A stretch of DNA of 64,000 nt from Serratia rhizosphaerae (GCF_009817885.1 NZ_CP041764.1:1240001-1304000); one strand, 5' to 3'; positions 34,873 through 45,562 are shown, counted from the first letter of the stretch. Notes: generated from the letters alone by a model not told the origin. Numbers and translations: made by a program.

Positions 34873-35322
34873 GGTGTTCTCCTGAATCTAGCCATTGCTA
34901 TCTTCATCCTGAACTGCATGAATATCTCAGAACGAAATGGGTTGAATTAAATAAACCTCACCTGTGAGCAGTGCGATTAATTCCGTTGCGGTTAATATCA
35001 AAGCCCAATAATTTTTCTCTGCGAAAAGTATATGTAGCCCGCAAACGATCCTCATCGGGCAATATTCCAAGGATCGGCCCAATATAAGCGTTAGTTTGAG
35101 GCATCTGCCCAAGATAACGCCGGACGGCTCACGAAACCCCGTCAGGCCGTGATCGGCCTCACGCACCATTGGCGCAATGCCAAAGAATTTACCGCCGCCG
35201 CCGCGTAATACCGGTCATCTGCATAATGTCGCCCCTGACAGGTAAACCTATACTTAATCAGGTGAGCATATCTGCCGATTAATCTCTCAGCGAAAATAAT
35301 AATTAAGGCAAGTGAGGTTGTA
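34873..35322. promoter_or_regulatory. Divergent control region gudP/garD
   Basis: 450 bp with no convincing gene; a small open frame on the minus strand has no family features. It must hold the promoters of the gudP operon and garD. Two inverted repeats stand out: CTCAC-CT-GTGAG at 34957-34968 and CGTGA-N6-TCACG at 35148-35163. The second has the spacing of a CRP site. CdaR-binding sites are expected here, but I cannot assign them by eye. Confidence 0.55.
35148..35163. promoter_or_regulatory. CRP-like site in the gudP/garD region
   Basis: CGTGA-TCGGCC-TCACG is a perfect 5-6-5 inverted repeat, one base per half-site away from the CRP consensus TGTGA-N6-TCACA. It lies about 160 bp before garD. 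Catabolite control of diacid operons is well known, so the site is plausible but unproven. Confidence 0.45.
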
Positions 35323-36888
35323 ATGTCTGAAATAAATACCCGCCACGATGCGCCGCTATATATTAAGGTGCACGCCGATGATAATGTCGCTATCGTGGTC
35401 AATAAGCAGGGATTGGCTAAAGGCACGCTATTTCCCTGCGGTTTGCAGTTAATTGAACATGTGCCGCAGGGGCATAAGGTGGCGTTGAATCATATCGCCG
35501 CCGGCGCGGCGATTATTCGCTACGGGGAAACCATCGGCTATGCGCAGCGCGATATCTTACGCGGCGGATGGATTGACGAGTCGCTGGTGACGCTGCCGGA
35601 AGCGCCGGCGCTGGATAGTCTGCCGCTGGCCGACCGCGTGCCATCGCCGTTGCCGCCGCTGGAGGGCTATACCTTCGAGGGCTACCGCAACGCCGACGGC
35701 AGCGTCGGCACCAAAAACCTGCTGGGGATTACCACCAGCGTGCACTGCGTCGCCGGCGTGGTCGACTTCGTGGTGAAAATCATCGAACGCGATCTGCTGC
35801 CGAACTACCCCAACGTAGACGGCGTGGTGGCGTTGAACCATCTCTACGGCTGCGGCGTCGCCATCAACGCGCCGGCCGCCGTGGTGCCGATCCGCACTAT
35901 TCATAATCTGGCGCTTAACCCCAATTTTGGCGGCGAAGTGATGGTGGTCGGCCTTGGCTGCGAGAAACTGCAGCCGGAACGGCTGCTGCAGGGCACCCCC
36001 GATGTGCAGCCGATCTCGCTGGACGCCGGGCAGATCGTACGTCTGCAGGATGAGAAGCACATCGGGTTTAAATCGATGGTGGACGATATTCTGGCGCTGG
36101 CGGAACGGCATCTGCGCAAACTCAATCAACGCCGGCGCGAACCCTGCCCGGCGTCAGAGTTGGTGGTCGGCATGCAGTGCGGCGGCAGCGACGCTTTCTC
36201 CGGCGTGACCGCCAATCCGGCGGTGGGCTATGCCTCCGACCTGCTGGTGCGCTGCGGCGCTACGGTGATGTTCTCGGAAGTGACGGAAGTGCGCGACGCC
36301 ATTCATCTGCTGACGCCGCGCGTCGCCGACCAAGAAGTAGGCCGGCGCCTGCTGGAGGAGATGCGCTGGTACGACGATTATCTCAGTCAGGGGCAGACCG
36401 ACCGCAGCGCCAACCCGTCGCCCGGCAATAAAAAAGGCGGGCTGGCCAACGTGGTGGAAAAGGCGTTGGGATCGATCGCCAAGTCCGGCACCAGCGCGAT
36501 TGTCGAAGTGCTCTCCCCCGGCCAGCGCCCGAGTAAACGCGGCCTGATCTTCGCCGCCACGCCCGCCAGCGACTTCGTCTGCGGCACCCAGCAGCTGGCT
36601 TCCGGCATTACCCTGCAGGTGTTCACCACCGGACGCGGCACGCCTTACGGCCTGACCGCCGTTCCGGTGATCAAAATGGCAACGCACAGCGCGCTGGCCG
36701 AACGCTGGCACGATCTGATGGATATCGACGCCGGCAGCATCGCCAGCGGCGAAACCACCATTGAGCAGGTGGGCTGGCAACTGTTTGAACTGATTTTGGC
36801 CATCGCCAGCGGGCGCAAGAAAACCTGGTCGGATCAATGGGGACTGCACAATGCGCTGGCGGTGTTCAACCCGGCGCCGGTCACCTGA
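35323..36888 (+). CDS. garD: Galactarate dehydratase GarD
   Basis: GarD dehydrates galactarate (meso-galactarate) to 5-keto-4-deoxy-D-glucarate. It has 521 residues (523 in E. coli). The N-terminal SAF-like domain (about 1-100) is followed by the UxaA-type core with FEGYRNADGSVGTKN, NHLYGCG, VVGLGCEKLQPE and GMQCGGSDAFSGVTANPAVG. A conserved segment, VEVLSPGQRPSKRGLIFAATPASDF, lies in the C-terminal half. GTGAGG precedes the ATG. Transcribed divergently from gudP and convergently with cdaR, with only 1 bp between the garD and cdaR ends. Its product joins the GudD product at GarL. Confidence 0.97.
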   Translation: MSEINTRHDAPLYIKVHADDNVAIVVNKQGLAKGTLFPCGLQLIEHVPQGHKVALNHIAAGAAIIRYGETIGYAQRDILRGGWIDESLVTLPEAPALDSLPLADRVPSPLPPLEGYTFEGYRNADGSVGTKNLLGITTSVHCVAGVVDFVVKIIERDLLPNYPNVDGVVALNHLYGCGVAINAPAAVVPIRTIHNLALNPNFGGEVMVVGLGCEKLQPERLLQGTPDVQPISLDAGQIVRLQDEKHIGFKSMVDDILALAERHLRKLNQRRREPCPASELVVGMQCGGSDAFSGVTANPAVGYASDLLVRCGATVMFSEVTEVRDAIHLLTPRVADQEVGRRLLEEMRWYDDYLSQGQTDRSANPSPGNKKGGLANVVEKALGSIAKSGTSAIVEVLSPGQRPSKRGLIFAATPASDFVCGTQQLASGITLQVFTTGRGTPYGLTAVPVIKMATHSALAERWHDLMDIDAGSIASGETTIEQVGWQLFELILAIASGRKKTWSDQWGLHNALAVFNPAPVT

Positions 36889-36889
36889 G

Positions 36890-38041
36890 CTATTCGTCCA
36901 GCTGCAGGCCGATATACAGCAGTAAACGTGCGTCGAAGCTGGACAGGTTCAGACCGGTCAGTTCGGAGATACGGTTCAGGCGGTATTCCAGGGTGTTGCG
37001 ATGAATATACAGCGCCTTGGCGGTGGCGCTCGGCTGCACATTATTCAAAAACCAGGCGCTGAGGGTACGGCGCAGCAGGCCGTTGCCGTCCATCGCTTTC
37101 AGACGCGCCAGCGGCCTGACCAGTTCGTCCGCCTGCCAGCCGCCGCGCAGGCTGTCCAGCAGCACCGGCAGCATCAGGTCCTGGTAGTAGTAGGCGCGCT
37201 GCTCGAACATCCGCTGCTTGCCCACCGCCATGGTGGTGCGCGCGGTGCGGTAAGAGCGGGCGATGCTGCCCGGCCCGGTAAAATAATTGCCCAGCGCCAC
37301 CCGCACCCGCAGGCGGCTGCTCTCTTTCATGCGCGACAGCAGGTTTTCCACCCGGCGCCGATGATCTTCGGCATCCCAGCGGCCGTGGCCGTTGAGCGCC
37401 GGCTTCAGCACCACCATTTCGCTGAGCGAGACGATGGCGATCAGGTTGTCGCGCTCCGGCAGCGTCAGCAGCGCCTGCAGCTGCTGCAGCTCCGCCATCG
37501 CGCTGTCGACGCCGAGCTGTCCGCTGTCCACCTCGACCACCGCCGCCACGCGCGGCTCTTCTGGGTCGATACCCAGCCGCTGCGCCCACTCCATCAGCGC
37601 CGGCGACAGCGCCTCCGCGCGGATCAGGTTCAGCACCAGTTCTTCGCGAAAACGGCTGTCCTGCGCCAGCAGGTGCATCAGCCGCGCCTGTTCCAGCATC
37701 ATTTCAGCCGCCATGCACACCAGTTCGCCATATTGACGCAGCTGCGCCGGGTTGCCGGTCAGGCCGATCACCCCGACGATGCTGCCGTCGATGCGCAGCG
37801 GCAGATTGATGCCCGGCCGCACGCCGTGCAGATGGCGGGCGACGGCTTCATCAATATCCACCACGCGGGCCTGCGACAGCACCAGCAGCGCCCCTTCGTG
37901 CAGTTCGCCGACCCGCTCGCGGTCGCCGCTGCCGATGATCCTGCCGCGCGCGTCCATCACATTGACATTGCCGTCAATAATTTGCATGGTGCGCGCCACG
38001 ATTTCCTGCGCCAGCTTGCCGTCAAGATGGTATTCCGCCAT
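36890..38041 (-). CDS. cdaR: Sugar diacid utilisation regulator CdaR
   Basis: CdaR (SdaR) is the transcription activator of gar and gud genes, responding to glucarate, galactarate and glycerate. It has 383 residues. The N-terminal diacid-recognition domain contains NVNVMDARGRIIGSGDRERVGELHEGA in part and GINLPLRIDGSIVGVIGLTG; the C-terminal PucR-type helix-turn-helix has NVQPSATAKALYIHRNTLEYRLNR. It directly adjoins the structural genes it should control, whereas in E. coli the gar, gud and cdaR genes are scattered. It is convergent with garD. Confidence 0.96.
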   Translation of the reverse strand: MAEYHLDGKLAQEIVARTMQIIDGNVNVMDARGRIIGSGDRERVGELHEGALLVLSQARVVDIDEAVARHLHGVRPGINLPLRIDGSIVGVIGLTGNPAQLRQYGELVCMAAEMMLEQARLMHLLAQDSRFREELVLNLIRAEALSPALMEWAQRLGIDPEEPRVAAVVEVDSGQLGVDSAMAELQQLQALLTLPERDNLIAIVSLSEMVVLKPALNGHGRWDAEDHRRRVENLLSRMKESSRLRVRVALGNYFTGPGSIARSYRTARTTMAVGKQRMFEQRAYYYQDLMLPVLLDSLRGGWQADELVRPLARLKAMDGNGLLRRTLSAWFLNNVQPSATAKALYIHRNTLEYRLNRISELTGLNLSSFDARLLLYIGLQLDE

Positions 38042-38176
38042 TCAATTCGCCCCAACCCGATTTTAGATAATCGCCCAGCATACCGACGCGCTGAGAGCGG
38101 CACATTGTGCAGATGCCCAAAGCGTTTCGGCAGCGCCGGGAGTTGTGGCAGGCTTCACAATTTAGCAACATGAAAA

Positions 38177-38196
38177 AGGCACGCCGTAGCGTGCCT
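38177..38196 (-). terminator. degP terminator
   Basis: AGGCACGC-(loop)-GCGTGCCT forms a perfect 8-bp stem with a 4-nt loop, followed by TTTTTC on the minus strand, about 25 bp after the degP stop codon. Confidence 0.85.
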
Positions 38197-38220
38197 GTCG
38201 GATGAAAGAGCGCAAGCAGA

Positions 38221-39648
<1,428 letters not shown>

Positions 39649-39730
39649 CTGTGTGTCTCTATAAAGTCAGTCAATGCAGGGACATACCCCGTTCAGCGGG
39701 CGCCGCAGGGTATTGCGCTTGTTGTACTCA

Positions 39731-39757
39731 ATGAGAACCTATTAATAACCTGAAGTT
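39731..39757 (-). promoter_or_regulatory. Sigma-E promoter of degP
   Basis: On the minus strand GAACTT, a 16-bp spacer and TCTCA fit the RpoE consensus (GAACTT-N16-TCTGA) with one mismatch in the -10. The start GAACTTCAGG is the same as I recall for the E. coli degP promoter. Confidence 0.85.
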
Positions 39758-39811
39758 CAGCCGCGGAGTATTGAGAAGCGTAAAAAAATATTCTCCGTCT
39801 TTACACTTCTC

Positions 39812-39840
39812 TAAATAATAAACCGCGCCGTGAATGGCGC
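39812..39840 (-). terminator. dgt terminator
   Basis: On the minus strand GCGCC-ATTCAC-GGCGC is followed after GG by TTTATTATTTA, about 30 bp past the dgt stop. The stem is short but the T-rich tail is good. Confidence 0.55.
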
Positions 39841-39870
39841 ACGGGGATAAGAGATGTTTACGCGTCGGGA

Positions 39871-41388
39871 TTATTCCGCCGCCATTAAACGCCGGTATTC
39901 GTCATAGGCGTAAAGATCGGTCATACCGCTGATATAATCCTGTAACAGCCGCGCGCGGAAATAATATTCGCGAATTTCCCGCTGCTCCAACGATAAATAC
40001 TGTATCCCCTCGACGGCTTCGATATAAGCCAGCCGATGCTTGGTGGATAATTTATGAAACAGCCGCGTCTCAATCGGGAAACCACGGTGGCTGTCTTCCT
40101 GCACCAGTTGGCTGAAATCCGCCAGCGACATCGCCAGCAGCGGGCTGTAAATATCCAGCAGACCGCTGATGACCCGGTAGCCCTGCAGCTCCAGCTGTTC
40201 CACTTCCGGATGGTTGAACACGTATTTAAACGCCACCTTCTTGAAGACTTTCAGCAGCCGGTACGCCGGGCTGGAATCCTCCAGCAGCGCCTGATTAAAG
40301 CTGCCCTGATAAATCCCGTCCAGATTATCAATAAAACGCCCGGCGGCGTGCGGCACCAGTTTAGCAACGGTAAATACCCGCAGGTACATAAAGAACTGAT
40401 CTTCCGAACTGCGTCGCGCGCCGCCCTGCGCTATTTTGCCAAACGCGCCGGCCACCGTTTTATCAAACAGATCGCCCGGCGTCACCGCGCCCCATTCCTG
40501 GCTCAAATAGTGATAAAGCTGATCGACGGTGAAAATGTTTTTTTCCACCGCGTCTTCCAAATCGGCAATGCAATAAGAAATATCATCGGCAGCTTCCATG
40601 ATATAGGTCAGCGGGAAACGGTCGAATTCCCCCATCTGCAATTCACGCCGCAGGCGGTCAACAAACGCTTCCTCCGCCAGATAGAAACCCGGCTTTTTCA
40701 TCAAATAGCTGTGACTGTCAGGGATCGCCTGCGCCCAATACGCCGGGCGGGTATATTTCAGGATGCAGCCCACCTGCGCATAGGTCAGGTTCAGTTTCAG
40801 CAGCGTATACACCAGCCGGATCGCCTGTGCGTTGCCTTCAAACTGGCTCAGATCGTGGCGGATGCGGCTGCGCAGTCGGTTCAGATCGCCATCCCCTTCA
40901 CGCAGGCGCAGCACCTCGACCTGGCAGCCGTCCTGGCTGTTCGGCTCGCTGCCGCAGCTGGCCGGATCGAGCCGCTGGCTGAACCAGTCGTTAATCGCCG
41001 ACTCGCCGAAGTGGCCAAACGGCGGATTGCCGATATCATGCATCAGGCAGGCCATTTCAACGATGCTTTCAAACGGATCCAGCAGATTGGTCAGGCCGAG
41101 TTCATCAATACGCTGCTCTTGCTTAAAGCGGTTGAGGATCTCTTTGGCAATGTGCCGCCCCACCTGCTGTACTTCCATCGAGTGGGTTAACCGGCTGCGC
41201 ACCGCCGCGTTGCGCTCCAGCGGGAAGACCTGGGTTTTCTGCTGCAGCCGGCGAATCGCCGCCGAGTTGACGATCCGCCCGCGGTCGCTTTCAAACTGGC
41301 GGACAATGTCATATTCCTGCTCCGCCGCGATCGGATTGCTGAACGGGCGCTGAAAGCTGATTTTCTGTTTAAAGTCGATCCCGGACAT
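39871..41388 (-). CDS. dgt: Deoxyguanosinetriphosphate triphosphohydrolase Dgt
   Basis: Dgt cleaves dGTP to deoxyguanosine and tripolyphosphate. It has 505 residues, the same as E. coli. I start it at MSGIDFKQKISFQRPFS; the open frame extends 19 codons upstream without conservation. The HD phosphohydrolase signature reads ACLMHDIGNPPFGHFGE. Other near-identical stretches to E. coli are AIRRLQQKTQVFPLERNAAV, MEAADDISYCIADLEDAVEK, and LLQDYISGMTDLYAYDEYRR at the C-terminus. It lies between degP and divergent mtn, as in E. coli. Confidence 0.98.
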   Translation of the reverse strand: MSGIDFKQKISFQRPFSNPIAAEQEYDIVRQFESDRGRIVNSAAIRRLQQKTQVFPLERNAAVRSRLTHSMEVQQVGRHIAKEILNRFKQEQRIDELGLTNLLDPFESIVEMACLMHDIGNPPFGHFGESAINDWFSQRLDPASCGSEPNSQDGCQVEVLRLREGDGDLNRLRSRIRHDLSQFEGNAQAIRLVYTLLKLNLTYAQVGCILKYTRPAYWAQAIPDSHSYLMKKPGFYLAEEAFVDRLRRELQMGEFDRFPLTYIMEAADDISYCIADLEDAVEKNIFTVDQLYHYLSQEWGAVTPGDLFDKTVAGAFGKIAQGGARRSSEDQFFMYLRVFTVAKLVPHAAGRFIDNLDGIYQGSFNQALLEDSSPAYRLLKVFKKVAFKYVFNHPEVEQLELQGYRVISGLLDIYSPLLAMSLADFSQLVQEDSHRGFPIETRLFHKLSTKHRLAYIEAVEGIQYLSLEQREIREYYFRARLLQDYISGMTDLYAYDEYRRLMAAE

Positions 41389-41526
41389 CTGCGGCTCCCC
41401 TGTTTTGGCCCTGGCGCGTCTGCCTCCGTGATAACAATTCCACACGACGGATGCAACGGATTATCTCTGTTTAACAGCCATGATAGACTATGCCGCACTT
41501 CTTCCCTCTATCAGCGAGTATTATTT

Positions 41527-42228
41527 ATGAAAGTAGGCATTATCGGCGCCATGGAGCAGGAAGTTACCCTGCTGCGCGATCAAATCGAAAACCGTCAGAC
41601 CATCCAGCGCGCAGGCTGTGAAATTTACACCGGCCAGATCAACGGAGTAGAGATTGCGCTGCTGAAATCCGGCATCGGTAAAGTCTCGGCGGCGATGGGC
41701 ACCACCCTGCTGCTGGAGCACTGCCAGCCGGATATGGTGATCAACACCGGTTCCGCCGGCGGTCTGGCCGCCACGCTGAAAGTCGGGGATATCGTGGTGT
41801 CCGAAGAAGTCCGCTACCACGATGCCGACGTCACCGCATTCGGCTATGAGCCGGGCCAGATGGCAGGCTGCCCGGCGGCGTTCGTCGCCAACGACGCGCT
41901 GATCGCCCTGGCGGAACACTGCATCCGCCAGTTGGATCTTAACGCGGTACGCGGCCTGATCTGCAGCGGTGACGCCTTTATCAACGGCGCAGAACCGCTG
42001 GCGCGCATTCGCGCCACCTTCCCGAGCGTCGCGGCGGTGGAAATGGAAGCGGCGGCGATCGCCCACGTCTGCCACCAGTTCAGTACGCCGTTTGTGGTGG
42101 TGCGCGCCATCTCCGACGTGGCCGACAGCGAGTCGCATATGAGCTTTGACGAGTTCCTGACCGTAGCTGCCAAACAGTCCTCGCTGATGGTCAACGCAAT
42201 GCTGCAGATGTTGGCAAAGCGCGACTAA
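41527..42228 (+). CDS. mtn: 5'-methylthioadenosine/S-adenosylhomocysteine nucleosidase
   Basis: Mtn (Pfs) removes adenine from methylthioadenosine, S-adenosylhomocysteine and 5'-deoxyadenosine. It starts the methionine salvage and autoinducer-2 routes. It has 233 residues (232 in E. coli), starting at MKVGIIGAMEQEVTLLRDQI. The catalytic Glu12-type residue is in GAMEQE, the purine site is in VAAVEMEAAAIAHVC, and the catalytic aspartate is in ISDVADSE. It is followed directly by btuF (GTG start 2 bp after the stop) and then yadS, so the three form an operon. Confidence 0.98.
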   Translation: MKVGIIGAMEQEVTLLRDQIENRQTIQRAGCEIYTGQINGVEIALLKSGIGKVSAAMGTTLLLEHCQPDMVINTGSAGGLAATLKVGDIVVSEEVRYHDADVTAFGYEPGQMAGCPAAFVANDALIALAEHCIRQLDLNAVRGLICSGDAFINGAEPLARIRATFPSVAAVEMEAAAIAHVCHQFSTPFVVVRAISDVADSESHMSFDEFLTVAAKQSSLMVNAMLQMLAKRD

Positions 42229-42229
42229 G

Positions 42230-43036
42230 GTGAAACGACGCTTTTGCTGCCTGTTGTGGCTGCTGGCGCTGGCGGTCTCCCTGCCCGCCGCAGCCGCACA
42301 GCGGGTGATCAGCCTGGCGCCCAATACCACCGAACTGGCCTACGCCGCCGGCATGGGGGATACCCTGCTGGCGGCCAGCGCCTTTTCCGATTACCCGCCG
42401 CAGGCCAAGAAGCTCGAACAGGTGGCGTCGTGGCAAGGAGTTAATCTGGAGCGGATCCTGGCGTTAAAGCCGGATCTGATCCTGGCCTGGCGCGGCGGCA
42501 ACCCACAGCGGGTCCTGGATCAGCTCGCCGCATTCGGCATTCCGATCTTTTACGCCGACGCCAAAACGCCGGAAGAGATCGCCCGTTTGCTGGACGATCT
42601 GGCCGCTTACAGTCCGCACCCGGAGCAGGCGCATCAGTCAGCGGCGCAGGTACGACAGCAGCTCGCCCGTCTGAAGGCCCGCTATGCCGATAACCCACAG
42701 CGCCGCGTGCTGCTGCAGTTCGGCACCCAGCCGCTGTTCACCAGCTCCGCCGCGACGCTGCAAAGCCGGCTGCTGAGCCTGTGCGGCGGCGAAAACATTT
42801 TTGCCGACAGCCGCGTGCCCTGGCCGCAAATCAGCCGCGAGCAGGTGCTGGCGCGGCAGCCGCAGGCGATCGTCATCAGCGGCGGCGCCAAAGAGGTTGC
42901 CAACGTCAAGGCATTCTGGTCGCCGCAGCTGCAGGTGCCGGTCATCGCGCTGAATGAAGATTGGTTCAACCGCGCAGGGCCGCGCATTATGCTGGCGGCG
43001 CAGCAGCTGTGCAGCCAACTGGCGGAGATTCGCTGA
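42230..43036 (+). CDS. btuF: Vitamin B12-binding periplasmic protein BtuF
   Basis: BtuF delivers cobalamin to the BtuCD importer. The precursor has 268 residues (266 in E. coli) and uses a GTG start one base after the mtn stop. A signal peptide is clear: MKRRFCCLLWLLALAVSLPAAAA with cleavage around residue 21-23. The mature protein begins QRVISLAPNTTELAYAAGMGD, the class III binding-protein start. Later marks are WQGVNLERILALKPDLILAW and LCGGENIFADSRVPWPQIS. btuC and btuD are not here. It overlaps yadS by one base (TGATG). Confidence 0.95.
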   Translation: MKRRFCCLLWLLALAVSLPAAAAQRVISLAPNTTELAYAAGMGDTLLAASAFSDYPPQAKKLEQVASWQGVNLERILALKPDLILAWRGGNPQRVLDQLAAFGIPIFYADAKTPEEIARLLDDLAAYSPHPEQAHQSAAQVRQQLARLKARYADNPQRRVLLQFGTQPLFTSSAATLQSRLLSLCGGENIFADSRVPWPQISREQVLARQPQAIVISGGAKEVANVKAFWSPQLQVPVIALNEDWFNRAGPRIMLAAQQLCSQLAEIR

Positions 43037-43650
43037 TGCTGGTGTTCTGGCTGGATATCCTCGGCACGGCGGTGTTCGCCATCTCCGGCGTATTGCTGGC
43101 CGGCAAGCTGCGGATGGATCCTTTCGGCGTGCTGGTGCTCGGGGTGGTGACCGCCGTGGGCGGCGGCACCATCCGCGACATGGCGCTGGCCAACGGCCCG
43201 GTGTTCTGGGTGCAGGATCCCACCGATTTGGTGGTGGCGATGATCACCTGCGTGCTGACGCTGATGCTGGTGCGCCAACCGCGCCGTCTGCCGAAATGGG
43301 TGTTGCCGGTGCTGGATGCCGTCGGGCTGGCGGTGTTCGTCGGTATCGGCGTCAACAAGGCCTTTGCCGCCGGCAGCGGCGCGCTGGTGGCGGTGTGTAT
43401 GGGCGTGATTACCGGCGTCGGCGGCGGCATTATCCGCGACGTGCTGGCACGCGAAATCCCGATGATCCTGCGCACGGAAATCTACGCCACCGCCTGTATT
43501 ATCGGCGGCATCGTGCACGCCACGGCGTATTCCAGCTTCGGCATGCCGCTGCAGCAGGCGATGATGCTCGGCATGACCATTACGCTGCTGATCCGGCTGG
43601 CGGCCATTCGCTGGCACCTGAAGCTGCCGGCGTTTATTCTCGAACAATAA
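43036..43650 (+). CDS. yadS: TRIC-type cation channel family protein YadS
   Basis: A 204-residue inner-membrane protein of the UPF0126/TRIC family with two repeats of the glycine-rich motif: GVVTAVGGGTIRDMAL and GVITGVGGGIIRDVLA. About seven hydrophobic segments are seen. Prokaryotic TRIC proteins form trimeric K+ channels; the substrate of enterobacterial YadS is not settled, and links to glycine uptake have been suggested. The start is the ATG overlapping the btuF stop. It ends the mtn-btuF-yadS operon and is convergent with erpA across a shared terminator. Confidence 0.93.
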   Translation: MLVFWLDILGTAVFAISGVLLAGKLRMDPFGVLVLGVVTAVGGGTIRDMALANGPVFWVQDPTDLVVAMITCVLTLMLVRQPRRLPKWVLPVLDAVGLAVFVGIGVNKAFAAGSGALVAVCMGVITGVGGGIIRDVLAREIPMILRTEIYATACIIGGIVHATAYSSFGMPLQQAMMLGMTITLLIRLAAIRWHLKLPAFILEQ

Positions 43651-43675
43651 AAAACCCGCCTTACGGCGGGTTTTC
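43651..43675. terminator. Bidirectional terminator between yadS and erpA
   Basis: AAAACCCGCC-TTAC-GGCGGGTTTT lies directly after the yadS stop and 19 bp from the erpA stop. The A and T runs on both sides of the stem allow termination in both directions. Confidence 0.88.
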
Positions 43676-43693
43676 TTAAGATCGGACGTCAGA

Positions 43694-44038
43694 TTAGATG
43701 CTGAACGACGAGCCGCAGCCGCAGGTGGTTTTGGCATTCGGGTTGGTCACCACAAAGCGCGACCCTTCCAGACCTTCGGTATAATCCACCGAACCGCCCA
43801 CCAGATATTGCAGGCTCATCGGATCGACCACCAGAGCCACGCCCTGTTTTTCGATGGTCATATCGCCTTCGTTGACCTTATCGTCAAAAGTGAAGCCGTA
43901 TTGGAATCCGCTGCAGCCGCCGCCGGTGATGTAAACCCGCAACTTCAGGTTCGGATTTTCTTCATCAGCAATCAGGAATTTCACCTTGTTCGCTGCTGCC
44001 TCGGTAAATTGCAGGGGCAGTGCTGTTTCTTCACTCAT
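43694..44038 (-). CDS. erpA: Iron-sulfur cluster insertion protein ErpA
   Basis: ErpA is an A-type carrier that hands [Fe-S] clusters to apo-enzymes such as IspG and respiratory proteins. It has 114 residues, as in E. coli, starting at MSEETALPLQFTEAAANKVK. The three cluster-binding cysteines are seen in GGGCSGFQYGF and in the C-terminal TTCGCGSSFSI. It is transcribed alone, 103 bp from clcA. Confidence 0.98.
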   Translation of the reverse strand: MSEETALPLQFTEAAANKVKFLIADEENPNLKLRVYITGGGCSGFQYGFTFDDKVNEGDMTIEKQGVALVVDPMSLQYLVGGSVDYTEGLEGSRFVVTNPNAKTTCGCGSSFSI

Positions 44039-44141
44039 ACTCTTAACTCCCAACATGATTCAGCATCAGGCTCCCTTATACGTCGGGCGGGTGCCGGCAA
44101 CCTGATTAATACTGTGATTATCCAATACCTGAGTGTTGCGT

Positions 44142-45562
44142 TCAAGTATTCACCGCATTTGTTGCATTTTCTTTGCTTGTTTTCTCCGCCGCCCGCTGCT
44201 TCTCCAGCGTGCGCGCCAGCAGCGACGAATACAGCGGCTGACCGCCGAGGAACTGGGCCACCAGCGTCGCGCCAAGGCACGTAATGATCATCGGCAAAAT
44301 CAGCTGATAATTGTCCGTCATTTCCAACACCAGCACGATGCCGGTCAGCGGCGCGCGCACCGTCGCGGCAAACAGCGCCCCCATGCCGGCAATGGCGAAC
44401 GTCCCCGGCTCGATGCCATACTGCGGGAAAAGGTGGCTGCTCGCCAGACCAAATGCGGTGCCGAACAGCGTACCCAATGCCAGCATCGGCGCAAAGATCC
44501 CGCCCGGTGCGCCGGAGCCAAAGCACAGCAGCGTGGTGACAATCCGGGCGATAAAGATAAACATCAGCATGCCGACGGTATAGTTGCCCGCCGCCGCAAT
44601 CGGAATCAGGCCGAAACCGCCGCCGGCGGCCTCCGGCTGAATCAGCGCCAGTACGCCGCACAGGCCGCCCAGCCCGCCGCCCATCAGCACAATTTTGCGC
44701 ATTTCGCCGCCGTGCAGGCGGGCAAACATATCCTGGGTACGGAAGATCAGCCGGTTAAACATCACGCCGACGCCGCCGAACACCGCGCCCAGCACCAGAT
44801 ACAGCCACAGAGTGTTGGTCGGTGCCGATGAGAGTTTACCCACCTCGATCACCGCATGCTGACCATTGCACAGCTGGTAGACCACGGTCGACATAATCAC
44901 GCCGATAAATACCGCTTTAATCGAGATCAGGTTGTAGCGAAACTGCGGGCGCATCTCTTCGATAATAAACAGAATCCCCGCCAGCGGCGCGTTAAACGCA
45001 GCGGACAGCCCCGCCGCCGCCCCGGTCGCCAGCAGCGAGTGGCGCGCCTCGGCGCCGCGGATACGGAAGATATCCAGCACCATGCGCCCGACGTTCCCCC
45101 CATCTGCACCGTCGGACCTTCGCGCCCCAGCACCATGCCGGCGCCCAGCGTGCCCATGCCGCCGACAAATTTTACCGGCAGAACCCGCCACCAGCGCACC
45201 GGACGCAGCTCTTCCAACGCGCCTTCTATCTCCGGAATGCCCGACCCGCCGGCCTCCGGCGCAAAACGCCGCACCAGATAATAGCCCAGCATCGCCAACC
45301 CGGCGGACAACAGAAAAGCCAGAGGCCACACCAGATACCAGGCATCGGCGACGTACGACAGCGCGGAGAAACGCTGTTGCTGCACCCAGTCCACCGACTT
45401 TTCAAACGCCACGCCCAACAGCCCGGCCAGCGCGCCCACCAGGGCCGCCATCAACAAGATCGCCACCGGCGTTTTATCACGGCGAATAAACTGACGCACA
45501 CTGTCAACGCGCTTCACACGCGGAGTAAGTACTAACGAGGGTTGTGGTTGCTGCTCACTCAT
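44142..45562 (-). pseudogene. clcA: H+/Cl- exchange transporter ClcA, broken by a single-base frameshift
   Basis: The region encodes all of ClcA, but in two frames. The first (from 45562, MSEQQPQPSLVL) gives residues 1 to about 156, including GSGIPEIEG and GREGPTVQMGG with the gating glutamate. The second continues exactly with NVGRMVLDIFRIRG through GAPGGIFAPML to the C-terminus at 44142. The break is at a run of six C (six G on the coding strand) at 45096-45101; seven would restore one 473-residue frame, the E. coli length. As written, translation ends early after 211 residues (stop at 44927-44929). ClcA exchanges 2 Cl- for 1 H+ and helps extreme acid resistance. A homopolymer sequencing error and a real mutation are both possible. 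Confidence 0.93.

Noticed and set aside
34927..35169. Small minus-strand frame in the gudP/garD gap
   Set aside because: No ribosome site, no recognisable domain, and it lies over expected promoter DNA.
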